DNA of 18,900 nt, taken from positions 1 to 18,900 of the forward strand of contig CAMYCE010000037.1 in NCBI GenBank assembly GCA_947254205.1. The letters run 5' to 3'. The notes under the pieces were generated by a model. It had not been told where the DNA came from. It searched no databases and was given only the letters and a program-made list of their open reading frames with translations. Origin of the DNA: an uncultured Prevotellaceae bacterium. Lineage in GTDB: Bacteria > Bacteroidota > Bacteroidia > Bacteroidales > Muribaculaceae. The position numbers and the translations under genes were made by a program. Positions 8,901 through 15,240 of this stretch are shown piece by piece (position 1 is the first letter of the stretch; each line of letters begins with the position of its first letter).

Positions 8901-9526
8901 ATGACATTGGCTTTGGTGGTCTCGACCATGTGATTTCGACAGGCAAGAATGTGAATATTCTTGTTCTCGACACCGAGGTTTACTCCAATACCGGTGGTCA
9001 AGCTTCAAAGGCAACTCCAATTGGTGCTATTGCAAAATTTGCCGCAACGGGCAAGCGCATTCGCAAGAAAGACTTGGGCTTGATTGCATCGACCTATGGC
9101 TATGTGTATGTGGCACAAATTGCTATGGGTGCCGACAACATGCAGGCTCTCAAGGCCATTCGCGAGGCCGAGGCCTATGACGGACCATCGGTGATTATTG
9201 CCTACTCTCCTTGTATCAACCATGGTCTTAAAGCCGGCATGGGCAAGAGCCAAGCCGAGGAGGCCAAGGCTGTGGCATGTGGCTACTGGCACTTGTGGCG
9301 CTACAACCCCATGTTGGAGAAAGAGGGCAAAAACCCATTCACCCTCGACAGCAAAGAACCCGTGTGGGACAACTTCATCGATTTCTTGAAGGGTGAAGTG
9401 CGCTATGCTTCGGTCATGAAGCAATTCCCCACCGAGGCCGAAGAGCTCTTCCTCGCTGCCAAGGAAAATGCACAGTGGCGCTACAACAATTATCGCCGTC
9501 TTGCACAACAGCAATGGGGCGTGTGA
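5984..9526 (+). CDS. nifJ: Pyruvate:ferredoxin (flavodoxin) oxidoreductase, single-chain
   Basis: PFOR oxidatively decarboxylates pyruvate with CoA to acetyl-CoA, CO2 and reduced ferredoxin, the main pyruvate-consuming step in anaerobic Bacteroidales. All domains are fused in 1,180 residues, the usual length. The N-terminal domain contains YPITPSSPMAE. The 2x[4Fe-4S] ferredoxin domain has C690xxC693xxC696xxxC700 and C747xxC750xxC753xxxC757. The proximal cluster ligands are C817, C820, C845 and C1077. The TPP/Mg-binding segment starts GGDGASYDIGF at 967. No ligand is missing, so the enzyme should be active and oxygen-sensitive. It is monocistronic, divergent from the PP2C-like gene and convergent with a Crp/Fnr regulator. 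Rich use of preferred codons (GGC, AAG, CTC) agrees with high expression. Confidence 0.98.
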   Translation: MSKGKKFITCDGNTAAAHISYMFTEVAAIYPITPSSPMAEHVDEWVAAGRKNIFGEKVTVQEMQSEAGAAGAVHGSLQAGALTSTYTASQGLLLMIPNMYKIAGELLPCVFHVTARTLASHTLCIFGDHQDVMATRQTGFAMLCEGSVQEVMDLSPVAHLSTIKSSVPFMNFFDGFRTSHEVQKIEALEQEDLEPLLDREALARFRQRAMNPDKPVTRGTNENPDVFFQHRESSNEFYEAIPAIVEDYMNKINDLTGRKYGLFDYYGAKDADRVIIAMGSVTEAIREAIDHLATTGEKVGLVAVHLYRPFSAKHFLAAVPSTAKRIAVLDRTKEPGANGEPLYLDVKDCFYGTENAPIIVGGRYGLGSKDTTPAQILAVYENLAAPMPKNHFTMGIVDDVTFTSLPQKEEIAMGGEGMFQAKFYGLGADGTVGANKNSVKIIGDNTNKYCQAYFSYDSKKSGGFTCSHLRFGDEPIRSTYLVTTPNFVACHVQAYLHMYDVTRGLQKNGTFLLNTVWEGDQLAQNLPDKVKKYFADNNISVYYINATKIAQEIGLGNRTNTILQSAFFRITKVIEIDLAVEQMKAFIVKSYSRKGEDIVNKNFQAVDRGGEYQQLTIDPAWSNIKVAKEVADDAPEFINNLVRPINAQDGDLLPVSAFKGREDGTWDNGTSFYEKRGVGSFVPRWNPENCIQCNKCAFSCPHASIRPFLMDEKEVANSPFAQGYTLPAIGKTLEGLQYAEVVDVMDCLSCGNCVDVCPGKRGNKALEMVPIMDEEPKQKLWDYCANNVTSKQHLVDIKQNVKNSQFATPLFEFSGACSGCGETPYVKLISQLFGDREMVANATGCSSIYSAAVPSTPYTTNAKGHGPAWANSLFEDFCEFGLGMAIADEKMRDRVKGFVEEAIASDSVNADVKTLYQEWLENMNDGDKSRELSDKILEAIAQSENPLDKNVKSLGQYLVKRSQWIIGGDGASYDIGFGGLDHVISTGKNVNILVLDTEVYSNTGGQASKATPIGAIAKFAATGKRIRKKDLGLIASTYGYVYVAQIAMGADNMQALKAIREAEAYDGPSVIIAYSPCINHGLKAGMGKSQAEEAKAVACGYWHLWRYNPMLEKEGKNPFTLDSKEPVWDNFIDFLKGEVRYASVMKQFPTEAEELFLAAKENAQWRYNNYRRLAQQQWGV

Positions 9527-9545
9527 AACAAAACATTGACCTAAA

Positions 9546-9569
9546 AAGGGCTTCATTTCCCAAGCCCTT
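9546..9569. terminator. Hairpin downstream of nifJ
   Basis: AAGGGCTT (9546-9553) pairs with AAGCCCTT (9562-9569) in an 8-bp stem, 20 bases past the nifJ stop. No T-run follows, so its role as an intrinsic terminator is uncertain; it may act as a 3'-end stabiliser. Confidence 0.5.
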
Positions 9570-9582
9570 CTACCCATAACAT

Positions 9583-9617
9583 CAAGGGCGTGCACAACAA
9601 TGAAGTGCACGCCCTTG
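9583..9617. terminator. Strong stem-loop between convergent nifJ and the Crp-type gene
   Basis: CAAGGGCGTGCAC (9583-9595) pairs perfectly with GTGCACGCCCTTG (9605-9617), 13 bp around a 9-base loop. It sits midway in the convergent gap and could end transcription from both sides, although neither strand has a proper T-tract directly after the stem. Confidence 0.55.
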
Positions 9618-9662
9618 CTATATAGATGAAAAGAAAAGCAATTTTTGGCTCACCAAATAGGG

Positions 9663-10352
9663 CTACAGATGATGCTTGATGAGATTGAGCAATAGTTGGC
9701 GATCGGGTATCGTGATTGTGTTGGCTGTAAAAATAATCACACCCTGCTCATTCAAGTCATGAAGTGTGCGAGTGAGGGTGGCCCTGCGAGTGCCCAAGAG
9801 AGCACACAAGTCGCGCATGTTGAAGTTGAGCTTGATGCAGCGAGAGTGGGCTGCAGTGAGCGACACAATCAATGCCGCAAGCCGCTCGGCCACAAGGCCA
9901 CATGAGCGTGAAAGCGATGAAATAACGTGATTTTGAGTATTGCGAGACAAGAAATTGAGAATGTTGAAAAGAAACACTTTGTCGGCTTGCAAAATGTTGA
10001 TATAATCGCTCTTGCGCAACTGCAAAATGCCACACTTGCCCACAGCAAAAACATCATAGGGATAGCACGTGTGCCTGCCAAAGAGATAATCGGGGCCAAT
10101 CACGTTGGGCGATTCTATGACTTGAGAAACACTCACTCGGGCAACTTTGCTGTTGGTGACAATTTTCACACTACCCGAAACCACAAAGCGCAAGTAGTCG
10201 CACTCGTCTCCTGCTTCTATCAATTTTTCTCCATCATTATAGGTCAAAAAGTGAAATGGCAACTTTTCTACAAGCAATTCAATCTGCTCATGGCTGGCTC
10301 CTTGAAACAGGGGGAGCTTCATCATTTTGTTAAACATGTTATCGTTATCCAT
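9663..10352 (-). CDS. Crp/Fnr-family transcriptional regulator
   Basis: The 229-residue protein has a cyclic-nucleotide-binding-type beta barrel at about 12-125, with the characteristic YLRFVVSGSVKI strand at 53-64. A long dimerisation helix follows (about 122-145), then a winged helix-turn-helix at about 175-220. The likely recognition helix is TRRATLTRTLHDLNEQG (188-204). The cAMP-phosphate-binding RxS signature of E. coli CRP is not evident, and there is no FNR-type N-terminal cysteine cluster, so the ligand is unknown. Members of this family in anaerobes often respond to redox state or central metabolism. It converges on nifJ and lies downstream of hisS, separated by a terminator, so it is probably transcribed on its own. 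A TATTTTTG box precedes it. Regulation of nifJ is possible but is inference from position only. Confidence 0.9.
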   Translation of the reverse strand: MDNDNMFNKMMKLPLFQGASHEQIELLVEKLPFHFLTYNDGEKLIEAGDECDYLRFVVSGSVKIVTNSKVARVSVSQVIESPNVIGPDYLFGRHTCYPYDVFAVGKCGILQLRKSDYINILQADKVFLFNILNFLSRNTQNHVISSLSRSCGLVAERLAALIVSLTAAHSRCIKLNFNMRDLCALLGTRRATLTRTLHDLNEQGVIIFTANTITIPDRQLLLNLIKHHL

Positions 10353-10382
10353 CAGGCCATATTGTTTAATTATACCAGTTTA

Positions 10383-10390
10383 CAAAAATA
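10383..10390 (-). promoter_or_regulatory. Candidate -7 box of the Crp/Fnr gene
   Basis: On the minus strand this reads TATTTTTG, matching TAnnTTTG, 30 bases before the ATG. A TTTTC about 18 bases upstream may serve as a weak -33 element. Confidence 0.45.
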
Positions 10391-10453
10391 CCAATTAATT
10401 ACAGAATGAAAAGAAGATTACTCCAGATAGCACTTCTTTTTAACTTAAAATAT

Positions 10454-10488
10454 GCAAAAAGAGTTGTCAAACGATGTCGACAACTCTT
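10454..10488 (-). terminator. Rho-independent terminator after hisS
   Basis: On the minus strand AAGAGTTGTC pairs with GACAACTCTT (10 bp, 10-base loop; plus-strand arms 10459-10468 and 10479-10488). The downstream arm runs into a short T-run. It separates hisS from the Crp-type gene. Confidence 0.8.
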
Positions 10489-10541
10489 AGTTTAGACCTA
10501 AAAGCAGGTTACTATATCTCTTTCTTTTTTGATACCCGATT

Positions 10542-11909
10542 TTACTCTTGGAGCAAGCAATCAACAAGTTGCTGATAACTCACATTTTGTTGCTCACCGG
10601 TTCCCATGTTTTTGAGTGCAATCGTGTTGCTTGCAAGCTCGTTTTCACCCACCATGGCCACATAGGGCACATGTTTATCATTGGCATAGGTCATTTGCTT
10701 TTTCATCTTGACAGCATCGGGATAAACCTCGGCAGGAATTCCTGCTGCACGCAACTTCATGACATGAGCCAATGAAGCACTACCCTCTTTTTCTCCAAAA
10801 TTAATGAATAGAATGCGAGTCGATGACAAGGTATTGGCAGGATAAAGGTCGAGAGCATTGAGCACATCATAAATGCGGTCGGCTCCAAAGCTAATGCCCA
10901 CTCCCGATGTGCCGGGCATGCCAAACACGCCCGTGAGATTGTCATAGCGACCACCTCCAGTGATGCTTCCTATCTCCACATCACAAGCCTTCACTTCGAG
11001 TATTGTGCCAGTGTAATAATTCAATCCACGAGCCAGCGACACATCGAGCTCCACTTGCGACTTGGTGCCGAGTGCAGCCACATGATCGAGCACATAGCGC
11101 AACTCTTCAACACCTTTCATGCCCACTTCACTCGAGGCAAGCAAGGTTGCGAGGGTGTCGAGCCGGTGGGTTGTGTCGCCCTGCAAGGTCAACAAGGGTT
11201 GCAATGTGGCAATAGCTTCGTGGGTGAGTCCGCGTTCAAGTAGCTCTTCATTCACCTTGTCAAGTCCTATTTTATCAATTTTATCGATAGCGACGGTGAT
11301 GTCGATAATCTTGTCGGGGAAACCAATCACCTCGGCAATGCCACTCAACACTTTGCGATTGTTGAGCTTGATGACAATGTTGATGCCAAAACGGCTAAAC
11401 ACTTCATCGATCATCGACACCAATTCAACCTCATTGAAGAGAGAATCAGACCCCACAACATCGGCATCGCATTGATAAAACTCGCGATAACGCCCCTTTT
11501 GAGGACGGTCGGCACGCCACACCGGCTGGATTTGGTATCGCTTGAAGGGAAATTGCATTTCGGCCCGATGCATCACCACATAGCGCGCAAAAGGAACCGT
11601 CAAGTCGTAGCGCAATCCCTTTTCACTGATTTTTGGAATGAGATGGATATGGTCGTGGCTGTCAAGCATTTCTTGGGGTGCATTTTTCAAATAGTCACCA
11701 CTATTGAGAACCTTGAAAAGGAGCTTATCGCCCTCTTCACCATACTTGCCCATCAAGGTCGACAAATTTTCCATTGCAGGAGTCTCAATTTGTTGATAGC
11801 CATAGAGCAAGAACACTTCCTTAATCGTGTTGAAAATGTAGTTGCGTCGTGCCATTTCAACAGGCGAAAAGTCACGAGTGCCTTTGGGGATTGACGGTTT
11901 TTGTACCAT
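10542..11909 (-). CDS. hisS: Histidine--tRNA ligase
   Basis: This class II aminoacyl-tRNA synthetase charges tRNA-His in the cytoplasm. It starts with MVQKPSIPKGTRDFSP, the typical PKGTRDF opening. Motif 2 with the arginine of FKRYQIQPVWR and RYREFYQCDADVVG spans 122-153. The histidine-specific LARGLNYYTG lies at 292-301, GGGRYDNL at 318-325, and motif 3 with its arginine (GVGISFGADRI) at 336-346. The C-terminal anticodon-binding domain runs from about 360 to 455. The length of 455 residues is close to other Bacteroidetes enzymes. It has its own promoter upstream and a terminator downstream, so it is monocistronic. Nothing is missing. Confidence 0.97.
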   Translation of the reverse strand: MVQKPSIPKGTRDFSPVEMARRNYIFNTIKEVFLLYGYQQIETPAMENLSTLMGKYGEEGDKLLFKVLNSGDYLKNAPQEMLDSHDHIHLIPKISEKGLRYDLTVPFARYVVMHRAEMQFPFKRYQIQPVWRADRPQKGRYREFYQCDADVVGSDSLFNEVELVSMIDEVFSRFGINIVIKLNNRKVLSGIAEVIGFPDKIIDITVAIDKIDKIGLDKVNEELLERGLTHEAIATLQPLLTLQGDTTHRLDTLATLLASSEVGMKGVEELRYVLDHVAALGTKSQVELDVSLARGLNYYTGTILEVKACDVEIGSITGGGRYDNLTGVFGMPGTSGVGISFGADRIYDVLNALDLYPANTLSSTRILFINFGEKEGSASLAHVMKLRAAGIPAEVYPDAVKMKKQMTYANDKHVPYVAMVGENELASNTIALKNMGTGEQQNVSYQQLVDCLLQE

Positions 11910-11936
11910 TATAATCTAAGCATTAATATTTAACCA

Positions 11937-11967
11937 CAAAGTTATGGCAAAACACAAAGAAATGCAA
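11937..11967 (-). promoter_or_regulatory. hisS promoter
   Basis: On the minus strand TTG (11965-11967), a 20-base spacer and TAACTTTG (11937-11944) fit the Bacteroidetes pattern. The -7 box lies 27 bases before the ATG. Confidence 0.65.
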
Positions 11968-12072
11968 GCCTAAAACACAGCTTACCAAAACTGCGAACTC
12001 ATCAAAATGTGCATAAACTTAAGTTTTAACTAAAATAAACTAATTATATAGACAAAAGAATAAAAATTATAT

Positions 12073-12080
12073 TACCTTTG
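12073..12080 (+). promoter_or_regulatory. Candidate -7 box of the repeat lipoprotein gene
   Basis: TACCTTTG matches TAnnTTTG, 53 bases before the ATG at 12134. No clear -33 TTTG is present at the usual distance in the AT-rich upstream sequence. Confidence 0.5.
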
Positions 12081-12133
12081 TCCATTACAAAAGTTACTAT
12101 TTATTTTATTATTGTTAATTAAAACGTGTAATT

Positions 12134-12499
12134 ATGAAAAAGGTATTTATCATGTTTGCTGCAGTTGCTGCAATGAGTTTGGTTTCATGCAACAAAGCCG
12201 CCGAACAAACATCGGCAACTATCAACGAAGAGGCTTCGGCTGCAACCGAGGAACTCTCGGCCATGGTAGGTGAAGAGGCTTCGGCTGCTGTCCAAGAACT
12301 CAAAGCTGCTGCCGGCGAGGAAGCTTCGGCTGCAAAAGAGCAAGTAGAAGCCCAAGCTACCGAAACTGGCGATGCTGTGAAAGATGCTGCCAAAAAGGTA
12401 GAAGAAGCCGGTAAAGAGGCTGTGAAGAAGGCTGGCGAAGCAGGCAAAGAAGCGGTGAACAAAGGGGTCGATGCTGCCAAAAATGCACTCAAAAAATAA
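12134..12499 (+). CDS. Small Ala/Glu/Lys-rich repeat lipoprotein
   Basis: The 121-residue protein begins MKKVFIMFAAVAAMSLVSC, a lipoprotein signal with the lipobox ending at C19, so the mature protein should be membrane-anchored and periplasmic or surface-facing. Three 15-residue repeats follow, each starting EEASAA: 32-46, 47-61 and 62-76. The C-terminal half then has an 11-residue period: 87-97 KKVEEAGKEAV, 98-108 KKAGEAGKEAV and 109-119 NKGVDAAKNAL. This 11-mer pattern is like that of LEA-type and apolipoprotein-like amphipathic helices. The charge moves from acidic in the first block to basic in the second. No catalytic motif is visible. I infer an extended helical envelope or stress lipoprotein. 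The function is unknown, and the low complexity makes homology weak evidence. Confidence 0.85.
   Translation: MKKVFIMFAAVAAMSLVSCNKAAEQTSATINEEASAATEELSAMVGEEASAAVQELKAAAGEEASAAKEQVEAQATETGDAVKDAAKKVEEAGKEAVKKAGEAGKEAVNKGVDAAKNALKK
12227..12361 (+). repeat. Three 45-base in-frame tandem repeats
   Basis: Three 45-base units encode EEASAATEELSAMVG, EEASAAVQELKAAAG and EEASAAKEQVEAQAT. The first 15-17 bases of each unit (GAAGAGGCTTCGGCTGC and close variants) are nearly identical, while the rest has diverged. This suggests internal duplication followed by drift. Confidence 0.8.
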
Positions 12500-12516
12500 G
12501 CTATCAACATAAAGCT

Positions 12517-12553
12517 CCAAGTGCTATACCTGCAAAGCCATACACTTGGTTTT
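12517..12553 (+). terminator. Terminator-like hairpin after the repeat lipoprotein
   Basis: CCAAGTG (12517-12523) pairs with CACTTGG (12543-12549), and TTTT follows. The stem has 7 bp with a 19-base loop; strength is moderate. Confidence 0.6.
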
Positions 12554-12564
12554 AAAAAAAAAAT

Positions 12565-12611
12565 ATCTGCATCAGAGACTAAGACTTGTGCTTAATCTGG
12601 TGCAGATTTTG
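12565..12611 (+). terminator. Second hairpin, abutting the next promoter
   Basis: ATCTGCATCAGA (12565-12576) pairs with TCTGGTGCAGAT (12596-12607), 12 pairs including one T-G, followed by TTTTG. It runs straight into a TAATTTTG box at 12612-12619, so terminator and promoter elements abut. Confidence 0.55.
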
Positions 12612-12619
12612 TAATTTTG
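12612..12619 (+). promoter_or_regulatory. Candidate -7 box of the second lipoprotein gene
   Basis: TAATTTTG matches TAnnTTTG. The nearest upstream TTG (12586-12588) is 23 bases away, longer than usual, and lies inside the hairpin loop. Confidence 0.45.
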
Positions 12620-12676
12620 CCACAACAAGATTATGCTCATAGCAAGAAAACTATCCAATTTAAGATTTCAATAACA

Positions 12677-13309
12677 ATGAGAAAAAAAATCATGCTCATG
12701 GCCATTGCAACAATGCTGACGATGAGTGCTTGCAAAGATAAAGGAGAGAAAAACACCAATACAACCTTCTCCAACCAAGAAATTGTGACCGATTCTATCA
12801 CGATAGAGCAATTTCAAAGTCAAGTCGATCAATGCATAGCAAAAAGAGACACAGCAAAATTGCAACAACTCATAGGCCTGTCGCAAACCACCTATCAAAA
12901 AATAGCGGCAGTCAATCAAAGCGAAGCCGATGCCTATGCAAGCAAGGTGAGAGAAATTGTGAATAGCGATAGCCGATTGGCCGAAATGATTCCACACATC
13001 GACAAGCTGGTTGCCAAGGCCGCCCCTATTCCTATTGATGAAATAGAAAGCGAAGAGGTCGTGGACGAAGAAGAAATCATCAACGACTCAATCGTGGAAA
13101 GCGTGAGAAACTCACGAGAAGATATTGAGCAATCGACACAGCAGACACTCGATCGCGCCAATCGAGTGCTCGAACGTGTGAAAAAACAAGCAAGCGAAAA
13201 GGCAGGCGAAGCCGTTGAAAAAGCCAAGAAAAAGGCAAATGAAATCATACAAAAAAGTGCCAATGCTGCAACACATGCCGTGAACAAAGCTGGCAACAAC
13301 AATGATTGA
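12677..13309 (+). CDS. Putative lipoprotein with a charged helical C-terminus
   Basis: The ATG at 12677 gives 210 residues starting MRKKIMLMAIATMLTMSAC, a lipoprotein signal with its lipid-modified cysteine at 19. An upstream in-frame TTG at 12617 overlaps the -7 box and would bury the signal peptide, so it is rejected. The mature part begins Lys/Asn/Thr-rich. A helical domain (about 40-120) follows, with a very acidic stretch near 125-140 (EIESEEVVDEEE). The end (about 155-205) is a long Lys/Ala/Glu helix similar in composition to the preceding lipoprotein (SEKAGEAVEKAKKKANEI, ANAATHAVNKAG). The two neighbours may be distant relatives or share a localisation. No family is recognised and the function is unknown. 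Confidence 0.75.
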   Translation: MRKKIMLMAIATMLTMSACKDKGEKNTNTTFSNQEIVTDSITIEQFQSQVDQCIAKRDTAKLQQLIGLSQTTYQKIAAVNQSEADAYASKVREIVNSDSRLAEMIPHIDKLVAKAAPIPIDEIESEEVVDEEEIINDSIVESVRNSREDIEQSTQQTLDRANRVLERVKKQASEKAGEAVEKAKKKANEIIQKSANAATHAVNKAGNNND

Positions 13310-13348
13310 TGCCTGCACCCCCCTGCTACATGATTAAGAGATAAAGTA

Positions 13349-13379
13349 TTGCATAGCTAATGGAAAATCACTACCTTTG
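13349..13379 (+). promoter_or_regulatory. rplY operon promoter
   Basis: TTG (13349-13351), a 20-base spacer and TACCTTTG (13372-13379) match the Bacteroidetes pattern. The predicted leader is about 65 bases; no regulatory fold was recognised in it. Confidence 0.7.
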
Positions 13380-13452
13380 CACCGCTTTAAAGTTTCCGTG
13401 TGATGGGAAATTAAGAGCAACTTAATTTTTAGTAACACATTATTATTTAAAA

Positions 13453-14148
13453 ATGAAAACTTTTCAATTAAACGCAGAACCAAGAACCGACCTTGGCAAA
13501 AAAGCAACAAAGGCACTTCGCGGTGCCAACCTCATTCCTGCCGTAGTGAATGGTGGCAAACTCATTCAATTTGACAAAAACGAAAATGGCGAATGGGTGT
13601 ATAATGGCCAACTCGAAGCTGGCGAGAAAGCAATCGTAACCACAGCATCGGGCAAAGGTGTTATCACTACCGACATCACTGTAAAAGTGAACGATGTGCG
13701 CAAGCTCGTTTATAGCCCCGAAGTTTTTGTGATTGACCTCACCTTCAATGGCAAAACTCGCAAGGCCGTGTTGAAAGATATTCAATTCCACCCTCTCAAC
13801 GACAGCATTCTTCACATGGACTTCCTCGAAGTGAGCGAAGAAAAACCCGTTGTGGTTGAAATTCCTGTTCATGTTTCGGGCCACGCTGCCGGTGTGAAGG
13901 CTGGTGGTAAACTCTACTTCAACCTCAAGAAGGTGAAAGTGAAGGGTATCTACACCAAGCTCCCCGAAGACATCGTTGTTGATGTTACCAATGTGGGCAT
14001 TGGTGGTGCCATTAAGGTTGCCGATCTCAAATTTGACGACTTTGAACTTGTGAGCGCTAAAGAGCTCGTAGTGACAGGTGTGCGTGCAACTCGTGCCGCT
14101 GCTGCCGCTGCTGCTACCGCTGAAAGTGAAGAAGCTGGCGAAGAATAA
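13453..14148 (+). CDS. rplY: 50S ribosomal protein L25/Ctc family
   Basis: This is the CTC-type L25, which binds 5S rRNA in the large subunit. The N-terminal domain starts MKTFQLNAEPRTDLGKKATK, with KALRGANLIPAVVNGG corresponding to the family's ALRKxGxIPAVLYG. It resumes at RKLVYSPEVFVIDLTFNGK and KDIQFHPLNDSILHMDF. The C-terminal TL5-type domain (about 110-210) contains the typical HAAGVKAGGKL. The protein ends in an Ala-rich then acidic tail (about 214-231). At 231 residues it is longer than the ~190-200 I expect for Bacteroidetes. The excess is an apparent insertion at about 37-75 (KNENGEWVYNGQ, then GEKAIVTTASGKG) between two conserved strands. It leads a plus-strand cluster with pth and an S4 protein, a translation-linked arrangement. 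Confidence 0.93.
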   Translation: MKTFQLNAEPRTDLGKKATKALRGANLIPAVVNGGKLIQFDKNENGEWVYNGQLEAGEKAIVTTASGKGVITTDITVKVNDVRKLVYSPEVFVIDLTFNGKTRKAVLKDIQFHPLNDSILHMDFLEVSEEKPVVVEIPVHVSGHAAGVKAGGKLYFNLKKVKVKGIYTKLPEDIVVDVTNVGIGGAIKVADLKFDDFELVSAKELVVTGVRATRAAAAAAATAESEEAGEE

Positions 14149-14152
14149 AAAA

Positions 14153-14188
14153 TGTGTTGAGCTTACACTCAACACACAATGATTTTTT
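14153..14188 (+). terminator. Hairpin with T-run between rplY and pth
   Basis: TGTGTTGAG (14153-14161) pairs with CTCAACACA (14168-14176) around a 6-base loop. T6 begins six bases after the stem. It could attenuate read-through from rplY into pth, or mark an mRNA 3' end. It lies within the 47-base gap. Confidence 0.6.
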
Positions 14189-14195
14189 CAACTGA

Positions 14196-14759
14196 ATGAA
14201 GTATTTAATTGTTGGCTTGGGCAACATTGGTGCTGAATACCAAGGAACCCGCCACAACATAGGTTTTACAGTATTGGATGCCCTTGCAAAGGCGTCCAAT
14301 ATTGTTTTCTCTACTCAACGCTATGGCGATGTGGCCGAAATGAGGCTCAAAAACCAGCAACTCTTGTTGCTCAAACCCTCAACCTACATGAACCTGAGTG
14401 GCGAGGCTGTGAGATACTGGAAGCAAAAAGAAAACATCGACCTCGACCACATCTTGGTGATTGTTGATGATATTGCTTTGCCTTTTGGAGCAATAAGACT
14501 GCGTGGCAAGGGGGCCGATGGCGGACACAACGGGCTGAAAAACATCGCCCTCAATTTGCAGACGACAAGTTTTGCGCGCCTGCGTTTTGGAGTGGGCAAC
14601 GATTTCCCCAAAGGCATGCAAGTCGACTATGTGCTGGGCTGCCCCACCGAGCAAGAAATGACTGCACTCCCCCAACGCCTCGATGTGGCCATCGATGCCA
14701 TCAAGGCTTTTTGCTTGTCGGGGTTGAGCTTTGCTATGACTCAATTCAACAACAAGTAG
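14196..14759 (+). CDS. pth: Peptidyl-tRNA hydrolase
   Basis: Pth hydrolyses the ester bond of peptidyl-tRNAs released during abortive translation, recycling tRNA in the cytoplasm. The sequence opens MKYLIVGLGNIGAEYQGTRHN, giving N10 and the catalytic H20. N66 lies in STYMNLSG, the conserved Asp pair at 91-92 in VDDIALPFG, and N112 in GGHNGLKNI. The length of 187 residues is standard and all key residues are present. It sits 47 bases after rplY, beyond a terminator-like hairpin, and 22 bases before an S4-domain gene, so pth and the S4 gene are probably co-transcribed. Confidence 0.97.
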   Translation: MKYLIVGLGNIGAEYQGTRHNIGFTVLDALAKASNIVFSTQRYGDVAEMRLKNQQLLLLKPSTYMNLSGEAVRYWKQKENIDLDHILVIVDDIALPFGAIRLRGKGADGGHNGLKNIALNLQTTSFARLRFGVGNDFPKGMQVDYVLGCPTEQEMTALPQRLDVAIDAIKAFCLSGLSFAMTQFNNK

Positions 14760-14781
14760 CAGGAAAAACAAAATTGCAAGC

Positions 14782-15240
14782 ATGAAAGAAGAAGTGAGAA
14801 TTGACAAATGGCTATGGGCTGTGCGCATTTTCAAGACGCGCTCTCTTGCCACCGAGGCCTGCAAGCTGGGACGTGTGACCATCAAAGGCATGAACGTGAA
14901 ACCTTCACGCCTCATTAAAGCTGGCGAGAAAATATCGGTAAAAAAAGCTCCTGTCACCTTCAGCTTTGAAGTGCTCAAGGTGCTTGAAAATCGAGTGGGA
15001 GCCAAACTTGTGCCCGACTATGCCCGCAACATCACCTCTCCCGACCAATATGAATTGCTTGAAATGGCAAGAATTGGTGGTTTTGTGAAACGCCAAAAGG
15101 GCTTGGGAAGACCCACCAAAAAAGATGGCAGGGAGATGAAAGACTTCACCGAAGAAGCATTTTTTGGCTTTGATGACTGGGACGAGGAAAACCCATTGTG
15201 GACCGAAGAAGACGAGGCTCAACTCGAAGGAAAACATTAA
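14782..15240 (+). CDS. hslR: RNA-binding S4-domain protein, Hsp15-like
   Basis: An S4 RNA-binding domain occupies about residues 5-65 and starts VRIDKWLWAVRIFKTRSLAT, the RLDKWLWxxRxxKTR opening of the Hsp15 (HslR) family. E. coli Hsp15 rescues stalled 50S subunits carrying nascent peptidyl-tRNA. The basic segment RQKGLGRPTKKDGREMKDF (about 109-127) corresponds to the family's RPDKKxRRxL region. This protein (152 residues) is somewhat longer than Hsp15 because of an acidic tail rich in Asp, Glu and Trp (about 128-150). Sitting 22 bases behind pth, whose substrate is also peptidyl-tRNA, it fits a ribosome-rescue role. The assignment is at family level; equivalence to E. coli HslR is inference. 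Confidence 0.88.
   Translation: MKEEVRIDKWLWAVRIFKTRSLATEACKLGRVTIKGMNVKPSRLIKAGEKISVKKAPVTFSFEVLKVLENRVGAKLVPDYARNITSPDQYELLEMARIGGFVKRQKGLGRPTKKDGREMKDFTEEAFFGFDDWDEENPLWTEEDEAQLEGKH

Noticed and set aside
12617..12676. TTG start extending the second lipoprotein by 20 residues
   Set aside because: It overlaps the -7 box and would place a hydrophilic stretch before a clear lipoprotein signal peptide.
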